Positions 22,988 to 30,929 of a DNA stretch of 64,000 nt are shown here, piece after piece. Every line of letters starts with the position of its first letter. Position 1 is the first letter of the stretch. The position numbers and the translations under genes were made by a program. Source of the stretch: a virus; IMG/VR virus record IMGVR_UViG_3300045972_000071, positions 23,618-87,617 of that record; one strand, written 5' to 3'. Below the pieces are notes generated by a model, which was not told where the DNA came from, searched no databases, and saw nothing but the letters and a program-made list of their open reading frames with translations.

Positions 22988-23502
22988 TGAGCCGACATCT
23001 TATCATAGTTAATGGTTATCCTAAGTCCGGCAAAGATGCCTTCGTTGACTACTGTTGCAGTGCGTTGGAAGATACACCGTACTGGACACGCAATGTATCA
23101 AGCGTTGATAACGTGAAGAAAGCGGCCTTGTTGTTAGGTTGGGACGGGGCTAAGGATGAATCTGGACGTAACTTCCTTTCAGAACTGAAAGATTTAAGTA
23201 CCCACACGTATGACGGTCCCATGCAATACATGCGGAGCGTGATTGAGTCTGTTCCAGAAACACACAATTTTGCTCTGTTCTTTCACATCCGAGAACCAGA
23301 AGAAATAGCAAAGTTTGTCACTTTGTATCCAAATACTATCACGGTGTGTGTTCACCGAATAGAATCAGAGAAAACATACATGAACACTGGTGACCGGAAT
23401 GTACTTGCTTATCCATATGATAAGCACATTGAAAACTATACCACTTTACGTGATCTGAAAGAGAAGGCTAACAAATTTGTGGAGGAATTAATATGCGAGT
23501 AG
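22987..23502 (+). CDS. P-loop nucleotide kinase, dNMP-kinase-like
   Basis: A 171-residue P-loop protein. IIVNGYPKSGKDAFV near the N-terminus is a Walker A of the type in T4 gp1-like deoxynucleoside monophosphate kinases, with FHIREPEEIAKF resembling their substrate-binding REP segment. It precedes and overlaps thyX, which fits dTMP being raised to dTTP. Substrate is inferred. Confidence 0.72.
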   Translation: MSRHLIIVNGYPKSGKDAFVDYCCSALEDTPYWTRNVSSVDNVKKAALLLGWDGAKDESGRNFLSELKDLSTHTYDGPMQYMRSVIESVPETHNFALFFHIREPEEIAKFVTLYPNTITVCVHRIESEKTYMNTGDRNVLAYPYDKHIENYTTLRDLKEKANKFVEELICE

Positions 23503-24179
23503 TATTGATGGAACACACCCCTAATCCTGAGAAAGTAGTGGCACGTGCTGCCAAACAATGTTACTCTGCAGGATTCGTTGGTGATGATTTTGTTGAAAAT
23601 GCCGTTCATGATTGTACCGGTGCTGATATTAAACGCATTCGTGACGTATTTGCCAACGGTCACCTGTCCTGCTTTGAACACGCATCATTCACTTTTGCTA
23701 TTGAAGGTATTTCCAGAGCATGTTCCCACCAGCTTGTTCGTTTCCGTGTCGCTTCATTCAGTCAACAATCACAGCGGTACTGTCAGCTAGGTGAGAACTT
23801 TGCTTATGTTATCCCGCCATCCATTCAGAATAACCCAGAAGCGAAAAAACTGTTTGTTCGCACCATGCTTGAATTGAGCAAGACCTATGAAATTCTTATC
23901 GCTAATGGAATACCTGCTGAGGATGCAAGGTTTGTCGCACCCAATGCCACAGAAACGAATATCGTAATGACCATGAATGCTAGGGAGTTACTCCACGCAT
24001 TCAGTCTGCGGTGCTGTACACACGCTCAATGGGAAATTCGTGATATGTTCAATACGATGCTCCCAATGTGTAAAGAAGCGGCACCACTTCTGTTTGAGAA
24101 TGCGGGTGCGCCTTGTGATGTAAAGGGAACATGTCCTGAAGGTACTCGTTCATGTGGTAAAATTAACAATGCAGTTTAG
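23493..24179 (+). CDS. thyX: FAD-dependent thymidylate synthase
   Basis: Makes dTMP from dUMP using FAD and methylene-tetrahydrofolate. The 228-residue protein has the ThyX signature as RFRVASFSQQSQRY near residue 80 (Phe where most have His), FEHASFTF before it and NARELLHAF with LRCCTHAQWEIR after it, all at normal spacing. It starts within the kinase gene (10-base overlap). Together with the kinase it secures thymidine for replication. Confidence 0.92.
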   Translation: MRVVLMEHTPNPEKVVARAAKQCYSAGFVGDDFVENAVHDCTGADIKRIRDVFANGHLSCFEHASFTFAIEGISRACSHQLVRFRVASFSQQSQRYCQLGENFAYVIPPSIQNNPEAKKLFVRTMLELSKTYEILIANGIPAEDARFVAPNATETNIVMTMNARELLHAFSLRCCTHAQWEIRDMFNTMLPMCKEAAPLLFENAGAPCDVKGTCPEGTRSCGKINNAV

Positions 24180-24369
24180 TATAAGGCATAAGTATCACAA
24201 AACTGGATCTGTATTTTCGGAAGAAGATGCCCCTGACTGGTTGACTGGAGTTAATACAGTCAGGGGTTCAACTATGGATTGCAGGTGGTTCTGGACAGAC
24301 CATGTACTTACTCTTGAAGTAGGAAAGAGTGTTGACACTGATTTTCATACAATAACCAGACTAGTATAA
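24169..24369 (+). CDS. Small hypothetical protein overlapping thyX
   Basis: About 67 residues from ATG 24169; a second possible start at 24154 lies deeper in thyX and neither has a clear binding site, so coupling is likely. Aromatic and His-rich (RHKYHKTGSVF, DCRWFWTDHVL). Family unknown. Confidence 0.5.
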   Translation: MQFSIRHKYHKTGSVFSEEDAPDWLTGVNTVRGSTMDCRWFWTDHVLTLEVGKSVDTDFHTITRLV

Positions 24370-24379
24370 GAGGTGCAAC

Positions 24380-24595
24380 ATGGCAGATGATAAAGTGGTC
24401 CAATTACCTGGTACACAACAGAAGATTCCATTTGTTCAGTTAGTTAAACAGATGGTTGAAGAACTTCCGGCACAAATTGAGTATTACCGTTGTGTTGCTA
24501 AGATCAAGAAGTCATATCAGAAAGACTTGATTGCTGAGGGGTTTACCAAAGATGAAGCATTCACTCTAGTCAGAGATATTTTCACAGGTAAATGA
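24380..24595 (+). CDS. Small helical hypothetical protein
   Basis: Seventy-one residues with AGAGG before the ATG. It reads as two helices (FVQLVKQMVEELPAQIEYYR and KDEAFTLVRDIF). No family recognised. An extended -10 follows at 24602. Confidence 0.65.
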   Translation: MADDKVVQLPGTQQKIPFVQLVKQMVEELPAQIEYYRCVAKIKKSYQKDLIAEGFTKDEAFTLVRDIFTGK

Positions 24596-24610
24596 AATAC
24601 ATGTTATTAT
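24581..24610 (+). promoter_or_regulatory. Promoter before the Mre11-like gene
   Basis: TTCACA (24581-24586), an 18-base spacer and TATTAT (24605-24610) with TGT before it. The downstream bases (TATTATCAT) match the sites at 11943 and 15282, suggesting co-regulated promoters. Confidence 0.5.
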
Positions 24611-24641
24611 CATAATAGATATTGAATTTAGTGAGGGTGTT

Positions 24642-25556
24642 ATGAAAATATTATGTGCGGGTGATCAGCACTGGACAACAACTAAACCCAAGAACAGAAC
24701 TGATGATTACTACAAAACTGTTCTGGATAAACTCCAGCAAGAATGTGAGATTGCTGAGGAGTATTTCTGCAAAGCAATCATCTTCCCTGGTGATCTATTT
24801 GATTCGTTCAAAGAGAACCACGCAATAACACAGGACATTATCAATCTGTTCAAAGATGCCCATATACAGATATTCTGCGTTGCAGGCCAACACGACCAGA
24901 AGTTTCATAACAATGATCTTCGTGGTACTGCGTTAGGAACACTTATTGCCGCAGGGGTTGTCACACTTCTCAGTAGAAGTCCTTACTTTATAGACAGTGT
25001 GGCATTGTACGGTGCTTCTTGGAAAGAAGAGATACCTGAAATTACTGTACCTAATCAAGTAAACATCCTCGTTACCCACAGAATGATTGTAGATGAAAAA
25101 CTGTGGGCCCAACAAGAAGGACATGCTTGGGCAAACCATTTGCTTATCAAGAATAAGTTTGACCTGATTGTATCTGGTGATAATCACAAAAGATTCTCTG
25201 CATCCAAAGGATCACAGCACTTGATTAACTGTGGTGCTATGCTCCGATCATCCATTGCCCAAGTAGAACACAAACCCGCTGTTGCTGTTTATGATACATG
25301 TAAAAACTCGTTTGAATGGGTTGAGTTGGTTATCAAACCCATAGATGAAGTAATGTGTATCGAAAAGGCAGAGAAGGAGAAGGAGAAGAATAAACAGCTT
25401 GAATCGTTTGTATTGTCTCTGAAAGATGCCGAGTTCGGACCGCACGGAGAAGTGCGTATAAAGCTGGATTTTGTTGATGCTCTGACAAAGTATATCGAAG
25501 CAAACGAAGTACCCGATGATGTGGCAGATATAATCTACGAATTACTGGAGAAATAA
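24642..25556 (+). CDS. Mre11/SbcD-like nuclease
   Basis: A 304-residue calcineurin-type phosphoesterase, partner of the Rad50-like ATPase. Metal ligands appear in order: AGDQHW near 8, PGDLFDSF near 50, GQHDQ near 88, VTHRM near 147 and SGDNHKRF near 178. The C-terminal part is short and helical (KAEKEKEKNKQLESF), the expected Rad50-binding region. It would resect DNA ends to feed RecA. It lies between the two halves of its ATPase partner. Confidence 0.88.
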   Translation: MKILCAGDQHWTTTKPKNRTDDYYKTVLDKLQQECEIAEEYFCKAIIFPGDLFDSFKENHAITQDIINLFKDAHIQIFCVAGQHDQKFHNNDLRGTALGTLIAAGVVTLLSRSPYFIDSVALYGASWKEEIPEITVPNQVNILVTHRMIVDEKLWAQQEGHAWANHLLIKNKFDLIVSGDNHKRFSASKGSQHLINCGAMLRSSIAQVEHKPAVAVYDTCKNSFEWVELVIKPIDEVMCIEKAEKEKEKNKQLESFVLSLKDAEFGPHGEVRIKLDFVDALTKYIEANEVPDDVADIIYELLEK

Positions 25557-25557
25557 G

Positions 25558-25797
25558 ATGGCAACTATCCAAGAAGAATTGAATAAACTTGGCAAGGAAA
25601 TTGAAGCTGCCAAGCGTAGTGTCGCTCAACTTGAGGGACGTAAGTCCGAGATTATGGACGGACTCAAAAAGAACTTCAATGTAGATACCATAAGCGGAGC
25701 GGAGTCTCTTCTCAAGACAATGCAGGATAAAGTAACAGCTATGGATGAAGAAATTATGAATGAATTTGAAGCCCTGAAAAGAGACTTCTCATGGTAA
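25558..25797 (+). CDS. Small coiled-coil protein between Mre11 and Rad50 C-half genes
   Basis: Seventy-nine residues, nearly all coiled coil (EELNKLGKEIEAAKRSVAQL), overlapping the next gene by 7 bases. Its place and heptad pattern suggest it may extend or bridge the arms of the split Rad50, but that is inference. Confidence 0.65.
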   Translation: MATIQEELNKLGKEIEAAKRSVAQLEGRKSEIMDGLKKNFNVDTISGAESLLKTMQDKVTAMDEEIMNEFEALKRDFSW

Positions 25798-26414
25798 CTG
25801 GAAACTACGGATATGAACTGAATAAGGTCAAGACCAAGATTGACGAACTCCAACTGTATAAGAAGATGAAAACAGAGCAGTTGGAAGAAACAAAACTGGA
25901 ACTATCCCAGCTAAATAAGACGCTCCTCTCTGCTGAAAAAGCCAGAGCAGTTGTGCAGGCGGTGGCTAATGACGTACAAAAGAGCCTTGAATACCGTATT
26001 ACCAACATTGTTACTATGGCTCTTGCTTCTGTTTTTCCTGACCCATACGAGTTTAAAGTGGAGTTTGTCACCCGACGGAACCAAACTGAATGTGATATGT
26101 ACTTTGTCCGTGATGGGAATGAGTGCGACCCAATGGACTCAACTGGGGGCGGGGCCATCGACATTGCATCTTTAGCATTACGTATGGCTATCTGGTCAAT
26201 AAAGAAAACCAGGGCAATTCAACTTCTTGATGAACCTGCAAAGTTTTTATCAAGAGACTTGCAAGAAAAGTGTTCGGAGATGCTCAAGGAACTGTCGGAG
26301 AAGCTCGGCATTCAGATGATAATAATATCTCATATCCCCGAAATGATAAGTGCGGCAGATCGTGTTTTTAACATAGAATTAATCAATGGAGAATCCCATG
26401 TTAGAGTCATTTAG
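25791..26414 (+). CDS. Rad50/SbcC-like ATPase, C-terminal half
   Basis: A 207-residue protein carrying the second half of the ATPase head. It has a returning coiled coil (residues 10-70), the ABC signature as DSTGGGAIDIASLALRMA near 115, Walker B QLLDEP near 145 and the switch His in IIISHIPEM near 178. No Walker A and no zinc hook. It complements the gene at 21687, 3 kb upstream. It begins at ATG 25791 inside the coiled-coil gene. Confidence 0.88.
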   Translation: MVTGNYGYELNKVKTKIDELQLYKKMKTEQLEETKLELSQLNKTLLSAEKARAVVQAVANDVQKSLEYRITNIVTMALASVFPDPYEFKVEFVTRRNQTECDMYFVRDGNECDPMDSTGGGAIDIASLALRMAIWSIKKTRAIQLLDEPAKFLSRDLQEKCSEMLKELSEKLGIQMIIISHIPEMISAADRVFNIELINGESHVRVI

Positions 26415-26616
26415 CGAGTTGCGACAGAAGAAAGTTGAACTGGAAATGGAACTATCCAATGTTATAACTCGGTCACTGAGGGAGTTCCATAGGGAAACGG
26501 GATTTATTCCTACTATCAGTGTGAGCGTAAGAGTGGATGTGTTGCACAACTTTTGCAGTGAACAGTCGGAATACCATCTACGGTGTGTAGAAGTAGAAGC
26601 TGACATACGATTATGA
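26398..26616 (+). CDS. Small hypothetical protein
   Basis: Seventy-two residues from ATG 26398, chosen because GGAG lies 6 bases upstream. Helical start (LRQKKVELEMELSNVI), then a strand pair (FIPTISVSVRVDVL). It overlaps the Rad50 C-half gene by 17 bases and the next gene by 4. No family recognised. Confidence 0.6.
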   Translation: MLESFSELRQKKVELEMELSNVITRSLREFHRETGFIPTISVSVRVDVLHNFCSEQSEYHLRCVEVEADIRL

Positions 26617-26873
26617 GTTGGTACATAGTGACGGCAAATCTGGATAAACCTCACTATACAGCATATAAGGATATAAACTGTAAACACCTATTACGTCTTG
26701 GGGATAATAGGTGCAAACTACCCAGACATATAACATTCCGTAAGGAATTAGGAGTTCATTCTCCGTGTTCGTATTGTGCCACAGAAGAGAAACTAGAGTG
26801 GTGGAAGAAAGATTCTGTATACTTCACAAATAACCCACATAAACTGTCTGGTTATCATAAGGTGAACAAATGA
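26613..26873 (+). CDS. Small basic protein with cysteine pairs
   Basis: Eighty-six residues rich in Lys, His and aromatic residues. C at 23 and 33 and the pair SPCSYC near 52 could bind zinc. ATGA overlap with the upstream gene. Function unknown. Confidence 0.6.
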   Translation: MSWYIVTANLDKPHYTAYKDINCKHLLRLGDNRCKLPRHITFRKELGVHSPCSYCATEEKLEWWKKDSVYFTNNPHKLSGYHKVNK

Positions 26874-27190
26874 AATTAATACAGAAAATAGACTTAGTTA
26901 GAGGGCAGATGATTCCTGATGCGTTCATTTCTTTCGGTAACCATCATATAGGTGGAAAGTATCTCTGCATTAATTTTCCTCTGTACGTGCTTGATTGGAT
27001 GTATGACGGTTCAAGTGACTCTTACATATTTGGATGGTACACACCATCTATACGTATTGTTACTGGGCTTCATCAATTTGTTGTTTCCTGGTATTACATG
27101 TTCCGAAGTAATTTTATGGGGGAAGAAAAGATTAGGAGAAATTCCCTATACGGGCTGCCCATTTATTGTAAACCTAGGAAAGAAAAATAA
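26870..27190 (+). CDS. Hypothetical protein, aromatic-rich
   Basis: A 106-residue protein with a high share of Tyr, Trp and Phe (FPLYVLDWMYDGSSDSYIF) and a basic tail. ATGA overlap with its neighbour. It could be membrane-linked, but no clear transmembrane helix is seen. Family unknown. Confidence 0.6.
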   Translation: MKLIQKIDLVRGQMIPDAFISFGNHHIGGKYLCINFPLYVLDWMYDGSSDSYIFGWYTPSIRIVTGLHQFVVSWYYMFRSNFMGEEKIRRNSLYGLPIYCKPRKEK

Positions 27191-27616
27191 ATGTTAGACT
27201 TCACTCCGGTAATGGATCGTGTATATACGATTCTAAAAGAATTTCCTGACGCCAGAAATGATGATAAGGTACTCAACTGCGAGTTCCTTTTATATTGGCA
27301 TGGAATACACACATTCAGAGAATGTATCGGAAATCATGCTGTACCACAATGCAAGACCATTGAGCGTTGTCGCAGGGAAGTGCAAAGATACTGTAAGGAT
27401 GTAGCGGCTGATCCTAAGATAACAGCGTTCCGCAGAAAGAACGAGCGTGACTTTTTTAAGGAATTAAAACGTCAAGGAATCGCTTGGGCCGTGAAAAGAA
27501 ATCTACAGGTGTTCAAAAAATCTGATAAGATCATATCTAGAAAAGAAAGAACGCTAATTGAAAAAGATTGGAGGAGAGAATATTATGGTCAAGCGCCCAA
27601 TGAAGTTCCCAAGTGA
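27191..27616 (+). CDS. Hypothetical basic protein before the ligase gene
   Basis: A 141-residue helical, strongly basic protein (RCRREVQRYCKDVAA, RRKNERDFFKELKRQG). The arrangement resembles small phage DNA-associated proteins, but no family is recognised. It overlaps the ligase gene by 32 bases. Confidence 0.62.
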   Translation: MLDFTPVMDRVYTILKEFPDARNDDKVLNCEFLLYWHGIHTFRECIGNHAVPQCKTIERCRREVQRYCKDVAADPKITAFRRKNERDFFKELKRQGIAWAVKRNLQVFKKSDKIISRKERTLIEKDWRREYYGQAPNEVPK

Positions 27617-28526
27617 AAGTATCCCTGATGCAAGACTGGAAGAGATAGAATACCCAGTTGTTGTGTCACCCAAACTGGATGGGTATCGTTGTCTATGTGA
27701 CGGTGATACTGCATTCTCTTCCTCCCTTAAACCAATCACTAACAGATACATCCAGAAGTGTCTGACAGGTGAGGATTACGAAGGACTTGACGGAGAGCTT
27801 ATTGTTGGTTCTCCGTTTGCTTTGGATGAAGATGATGATGTTTTCAATCGCACTACTGGTCCTGTCCGCAGAGCAGACGGTGAGCCCGACTTCAAGTATT
27901 ATGTTTTCGATGATTGGAGATTCCCTCTTGAAAACTATGGTAAGCGTTGGATTAAGCAAGTAGAGGAATGTGACGAAATCCATACTATTCCTTTTGTTGT
28001 AGTTATCGAACAACGCCTTTGCCGTAATGCAAAAGAGGTTCTTGCGGCGTTCAAAGAGTTTGAGGATATGGGATATGAAGGTGCAATCATCCGCAGACTT
28101 ACTGCACCGTACAAAGAAGGACGCTGTACCTATCGTGAAGAGTTTGGTTTCAAGAAAGCGTCATGGGCTTATGATGAAGGTATCATCACAGGATGCTATG
28201 AGCAGAATGAGAACCTCAACGAGAAAGTAACCAATGAACTTGGTCTATCTAAACGATCTTCTCACAAAGAGAACAAGAGTGGTAAAGGTACTCTTGGTGG
28301 ATTTAACCTTAAATCAAAACTGTTTGAGGAAGATTTCTGCTGTGGTACGATCAAAGGTGCTACAATAGCTTGGCGTCAAGACATCTGGGATAAGTGGATT
28401 GCAAATCCTGATTCTATTCGTGGATTACCATTTAAGTATAAATATAAAGTTGTAGGTACACTTGAGAAACCACGCCAACCTATCGGTATTGGTTTCAGAG
28501 ACCCAAATGATATGACAGATTACTGA
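27585..28526 (+). CDS. ATP-dependent DNA ligase
   Basis: A 313-residue minimal ligase that seals nicks. Start ATG 27585 follows GGAGG. SPKLDGYR near residue 28 is the adenylated-lysine motif I, GLDGEL motif III, KYYVFDDW motif IIIa, YEGAIIRR motif IV and FGFKKASWAYDEG motif V, followed by an OB-fold end. All nucleotidyltransferase motifs are present. It is the terminal enzyme of the replication block. Confidence 0.92.
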   Translation: MVKRPMKFPSESIPDARLEEIEYPVVVSPKLDGYRCLCDGDTAFSSSLKPITNRYIQKCLTGEDYEGLDGELIVGSPFALDEDDDVFNRTTGPVRRADGEPDFKYYVFDDWRFPLENYGKRWIKQVEECDEIHTIPFVVVIEQRLCRNAKEVLAAFKEFEDMGYEGAIIRRLTAPYKEGRCTYREEFGFKKASWAYDEGIITGCYEQNENLNEKVTNELGLSKRSSHKENKSGKGTLGGFNLKSKLFEEDFCCGTIKGATIAWRQDIWDKWIANPDSIRGLPFKYKYKVVGTLEKPRQPIGIGFRDPNDMTDY

Positions 28527-28529
28527 CTC

Positions 28530-28564
28530 TTTGAGCGTTTGAAACCGTATCACAGACGCTCAAA
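28530..28564 (+). terminator. Hairpin after the ligase gene
   Basis: TTTGAGCGT (28530-28538) pairs with ACGCTCAAA (28556-28564) with a 17-base loop. No T-run, so weak termination or RNA processing is likelier. The 75 bases after it to the next gene show no strong promoter. Confidence 0.4.
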
Positions 28565-28641
28565 TCCTGCTCTGTAAGCTGTTGCAATGTGTCAGTGCTT
28601 GTGCTTGTATGCTTTAAAATTTTAAACTTGGGGGAATCAAC

Positions 28642-28995
28642 GTGATAATTCAAAGGAGATCAGTGAGATATTGTAAAAACCCCAACTGTAACTGCTTACT
28701 TCGCCAACGTGAAGGTGAATCAATGGCTAAGTTCATCCTTCGTAAATATTGTACCCCTGAGTGTAGTAAAGGAATGAAAGGGGATAATCGCAATGTTTGT
28801 TTCTGTGGTACACCCAGGGACTTGCAACACATACCGTTCTGTAGCTGGGATTGTCGATTGATAGCCATCAAGTGCAAGCGTTGGGGAATTGAACCAGATA
28901 TGAAAGAGTATGCTAAGAAGGCGCAAGAGTTGTATAATAAGCAGAGGGAAATTGATATAAGGTGCAGACCAGATCAGAATGTTTATTTAGCGTAA
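28642..28995 (+). CDS. Small zinc-finger-like protein
   Basis: A 117-residue protein from GTG 28642 with GGGGG 7 bases upstream. Three cysteine clusters (YCKNPNCNCLL, YCTPECSKGM, CFCGTP with FCSWDC) suggest two or three zinc ribbons. It may bind nucleic acid. It is the last + strand gene before the convergent terminator. Confidence 0.7.
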   Translation: MIIQRRSVRYCKNPNCNCLLRQREGESMAKFILRKYCTPECSKGMKGDNRNVCFCGTPRDLQHIPFCSWDCRLIAIKCKRWGIEPDMKEYAKKAQELYNKQREIDIRCRPDQNVYLA

Positions 28996-28999
28996 AGGT

Positions 29000-29030
29000 A
29001 AAGCCCGATGATTAGATCGGGCTTTCTTTT
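29000..29030. terminator. Terminator at the meeting point of the two gene arms
   Basis: AAAGCCCGAT (29000-29009) pairs perfectly with ATCGGGCTTT (29016-29025), loop GATTAG, followed on the + strand by CTTTT. The - strand also has T bases after the stem, so it can stop both converging transcripts. Confidence 0.85.
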
Positions 29031-29041
29031 GGCTTTAATGT

Positions 29042-29116
29042 TTAGCAGGGTTTCTTTCCGCCTTTTCCGGGCATTGGCTTCCCTTTAGGGGCAGCTGGTT
29101 TCTTTGTTGATGCCAT
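29042..29116 (-). CDS. 24-residue Lys/Pro/Gly-rich peptide
   Basis: Tiny gene at the very end of the late arm: AAAGGAG 7 bases before an ATG, then 24 codons rich in Lys, Pro and Gly (ASTKKPAAPKGKPMPGKGGKK inside) ending in Cys and TAA. Good start signals and its place right after the spanin gene and before the terminator favour a real gene. Function unknown; a virion- or DNA-binding tail is possible. Confidence 0.55.
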   Translation of the reverse strand: MASTKKPAAPKGKPMPGKGGKKPC

Positions 29117-29120
29117 GTGA

Positions 29121-29408
29121 TTACTCCTTTCCGACTCCCGTAGAAGTCAAGTTGTTGTACTCAAAAATAGACTGGTTACATTTATCTAAAGCACCTTGGT
29201 ACAACTGTAAATTTATCAGCATGACCTTTGTGTTCTGTTCGTCCAGCCCGCCCTCTTCATTACTTGATACTTCATACATAGGTGGGTTAGCGACAAGGAA
29301 CATTGTTGGCTTAACGCACGGTGGGCAAGGGCACCCCGCCACGAATAATGACAGTACGCTTAGGAATAGTAGAAGCCTTAATCGTGCTGATATTAGTGAA
29401 GGTCGCAT
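29121..29408 (-). CDS. Outer-membrane lipoprotein spanin (Rz1-like)
   Basis: A 95-residue protein with a signal peptide (RLRLLLFLSVLSLFVAGC) and lipobox LFVAGC, then Pro/Cys-rich CPCPPC, as in Rz1. It would sit in the outer membrane and pair with the inner-membrane spanin to fuse the two membranes at lysis. Its start lies inside the upstream spanin gene (98-base overlap), as is usual for Rz/Rz1 pairs. AGGA precedes the ATG. Confidence 0.8.
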   Translation of the reverse strand: MRPSLISARLRLLLFLSVLSLFVAGCPCPPCVKPTMFLVANPPMYEVSSNEEGGLDEQNTKVMLINLQLYQGALDKCNQSIFEYNNLTSTGVGKE

Positions 29409-29628
29409 TGTCTATCCTTTTGTTGTTTTTATTTATCTTATCTTGAAATGCTTGGAGTTCTTTGTATTGTGTAACCTGACGGGACAATTCTGCTTTATCT
29501 TCCTCTAACCCGTCGATTACTTTAGGGTTATGAATGAAGAACCACCACAACAATAGTATTACAATTAAGATCAGAATGCAATCCCCAACCAGTTTCTTAT
29601 TCGTCCACAGCAGATTTAACCACACCAT
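29311..29628 (-). CDS. Inner-membrane spanin (Rz-like)
   Basis: About 105 residues from ATG 29628, which follows AGGAGG by 6 bases; a longer reading from 29679 lacks such a site. One N-terminal membrane helix (CILILIVILLLWWFFIH) is followed by a periplasmic coiled coil (GLEEDKAELSRQVTQY). That is the i-spanin plan. Overlaps both the preceding holin candidate (32 bases) and the lipoprotein spanin. Confidence 0.8.
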   Translation of the reverse strand: MVWLNLLWTNKKLVGDCILILIVILLLWWFFIHNPKVIDGLEEDKAELSRQVTQYKELQAFQDKINKNNKRIDNATFTNISTIKASTIPKRTVIIRGGVPLPTVR

Positions 29629-29872
29629 TTTTAGCCTCCTGTACAGCTTGGGTTGTTGATGATATTTTGTTGATGCCATAAAATGTAAGCATTGCTAGTA
29701 ACCAATTTGGTTGCAAGTCTGGTTGTATTCCATTAGTTGAGTGCGCCATGGCATGACCTGAGCAAAATACATTCCAGAGAAAGCAGAGAAAGCAGAGTAT
29801 CCGTCCTTCTGACCAATCTTTTGTAATATCATCTTTGAACATATTTAGGATTGATAGATTTAATTTCCTCAT
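29597..29872 (-). CDS. Holin candidate
   Basis: A 91-residue protein with two hydrophobic segments (ILCFLCFLWNVFCSGHAMAH and NWLLAMLTFYGI) and an amphipathic C-terminus. Size, membrane segments and position between endolysin and spanin genes fit a holin, but no family signature is recognised. GAGGAG lies ahead of the ATG. Confidence 0.55.
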   Translation of the reverse strand: MRKLNLSILNMFKDDITKDWSEGRILCFLCFLWNVFCSGHAMAHSTNGIQPDLQPNWLLAMLTFYGINKISSTTQAVQEAKNGVVKSAVDE

Positions 29873-29964
29873 TTTTCATACTCCTCATTATGTCAACACC
29901 ATATACGTTCCAATACATGACATTATACCTATGGAGAATATAACGTATATCATCGCTATTAAGA

Positions 29965-30426
29965 TTAGGCGATTTCAAGCCTTCCAGCTTTATATTCGAC
30001 ACGTAAATCCCTCCAACGAGGATCCTCTATATGAGGTGCATCGTACAGTTTCTTGAAGTTACCACCCCAAGTCAATCCTCTCGATTCAGCGATCTTACCA
30101 TAAATCGCCCAAATTTCTTTAGGAGCAGTCCACCATATCTCACCATCTTCCAAGAGAGGGGCGCAATCGCATGCCAGTTTAAAGTTATGAGGAGAATCCC
30201 CACTATCAGCATTAGTGACATGTTCATCAGACTCGTCAATATAACCATCCCCATCGTTGTCCACACCGTCGGATTGCTGGATAAAGAGACCATGTTGCTC
30301 CTTCATTGTTCTAGTTGCGGACACTACTGCCCATTCATAACCTGTTGCTTGCATAGCCGCTAAACGTACATCATCTACAACAACGTGGAACATCGGATCA
30401 AGTGTGTCAATCTTTTTCGTGGACAT
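29965..30426 (-). CDS. Endolysin, M15-type L-Ala-D-Glu/D-Ala peptidase with calcium loop
   Basis: A 153-residue peptidase that cuts peptidoglycan crosslinks. VVSATRTMKEQHGLF is the substrate-binding Arg region, SPHNFKLACDCAPL near residue 88 gives the zinc His and Asp (HxxxxxxD pattern) and APHIED near 132 the last His, as in phage T5 endolysin. Between them, DNDGDGYIDESDE near 56-68 is a canonical EF-hand calcium loop; the T5 enzyme is known to be calcium-controlled through a similar insert. No signal peptide, so a holin is needed. Confidence 0.85.
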   Translation of the reverse strand: MSTKKIDTLDPMFHVVVDDVRLAAMQATGYEWAVVSATRTMKEQHGLFIQQSDGVDNDGDGYIDESDEHVTNADSGDSPHNFKLACDCAPLLEDGEIWWTAPKEIWAIYGKIAESRGLTWGGNFKKLYDAPHIEDPRWRDLRVEYKAGRLEIA

Positions 30427-30434
30427 AGTACCTC

Positions 30435-30929
30435 CTATTTAATTTCAACACCATGATTAGTTAGGTGATGATCTTTAATGCGGATTAGTGCTTCGTGATC
30501 TTTGAGGCGATCCTCATTGTCCTTCATTCTTTTAAGTTCAAATACATCCAATTCATCTTCGAGGATCTTAATCCATACACGCAATGATTCGATGTCTTTC
30601 TGGATTGCTTCTTTAGTCGTTGCAACAAGAGCGTTGCGTTCAAAAACTAGATGCCCTAACTCTTTATTCACGTTCTCCGTGATTTGTTTTATATCATGCT
30701 TCATCTCTCCTATGCTTTGTTTGTTCGATGCTATGTCAATGGCATTCTTGCTGAATGCCTCGGCTCCGTCGTCCAGCTGATCTTGTTGCCGCGAATCCGT
30801 CAACCGTAGCAGGGTGTATAGGGTCGTTATCATCGCAAGGATTATCCCAGCGGTATATTTTACAAGATTCGTCAGACCCGTTATTATCTCTGGATGATAA
30901 TCGTTTAGCGGCGGCGGTGGCACGGGCAT
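30435..30929 (-). CDS. Membrane-anchored coiled-coil protein near lysis genes
   Basis: A 164-residue protein with a Pro-rich start (MPVPPPPLNDY), one membrane helix (YTAGIILAMITTLYTLLRL) and a long charged coiled coil. AGGAG precedes the ATG by 8 bases. The layout resembles inner-membrane spanin-type or tail-length accessory proteins; role unknown. Its first 194 bases overlap the end of the preceding gene in another frame. Confidence 0.62.
   Translation of the reverse strand: MPVPPPPLNDYHPEIITGLTNLVKYTAGIILAMITTLYTLLRLTDSRQQDQLDDGAEAFSKNAIDIASNKQSIGEMKHDIKQITENVNKELGHLVFERNALVATTKEAIQKDIESLRVWIKILEDELDVFELKRMKDNEDRLKDHEALIRIKDHHLTNHGVEIK

Noticed and set aside
28582-28618. Promoter before the zinc-finger gene at 28642
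   Set aside because: TTGCAA and TTTAAA are spaced 25 bases apart, too far, and no better pair was found.
1-29000. QueD, helicase and primase genes
   Set aside because: Looked for and not recognised; QueD is needed between FolE and QueE and may lie left of the window or come from the host.
29888-29953. 21-residue hydrophobic reading frame between endolysin and holin candidate genes
   Set aside because: MIYVIFSIGIMSC-type start is membrane-like, but there is no ribosome binding site and it is too short to support from sequence alone.
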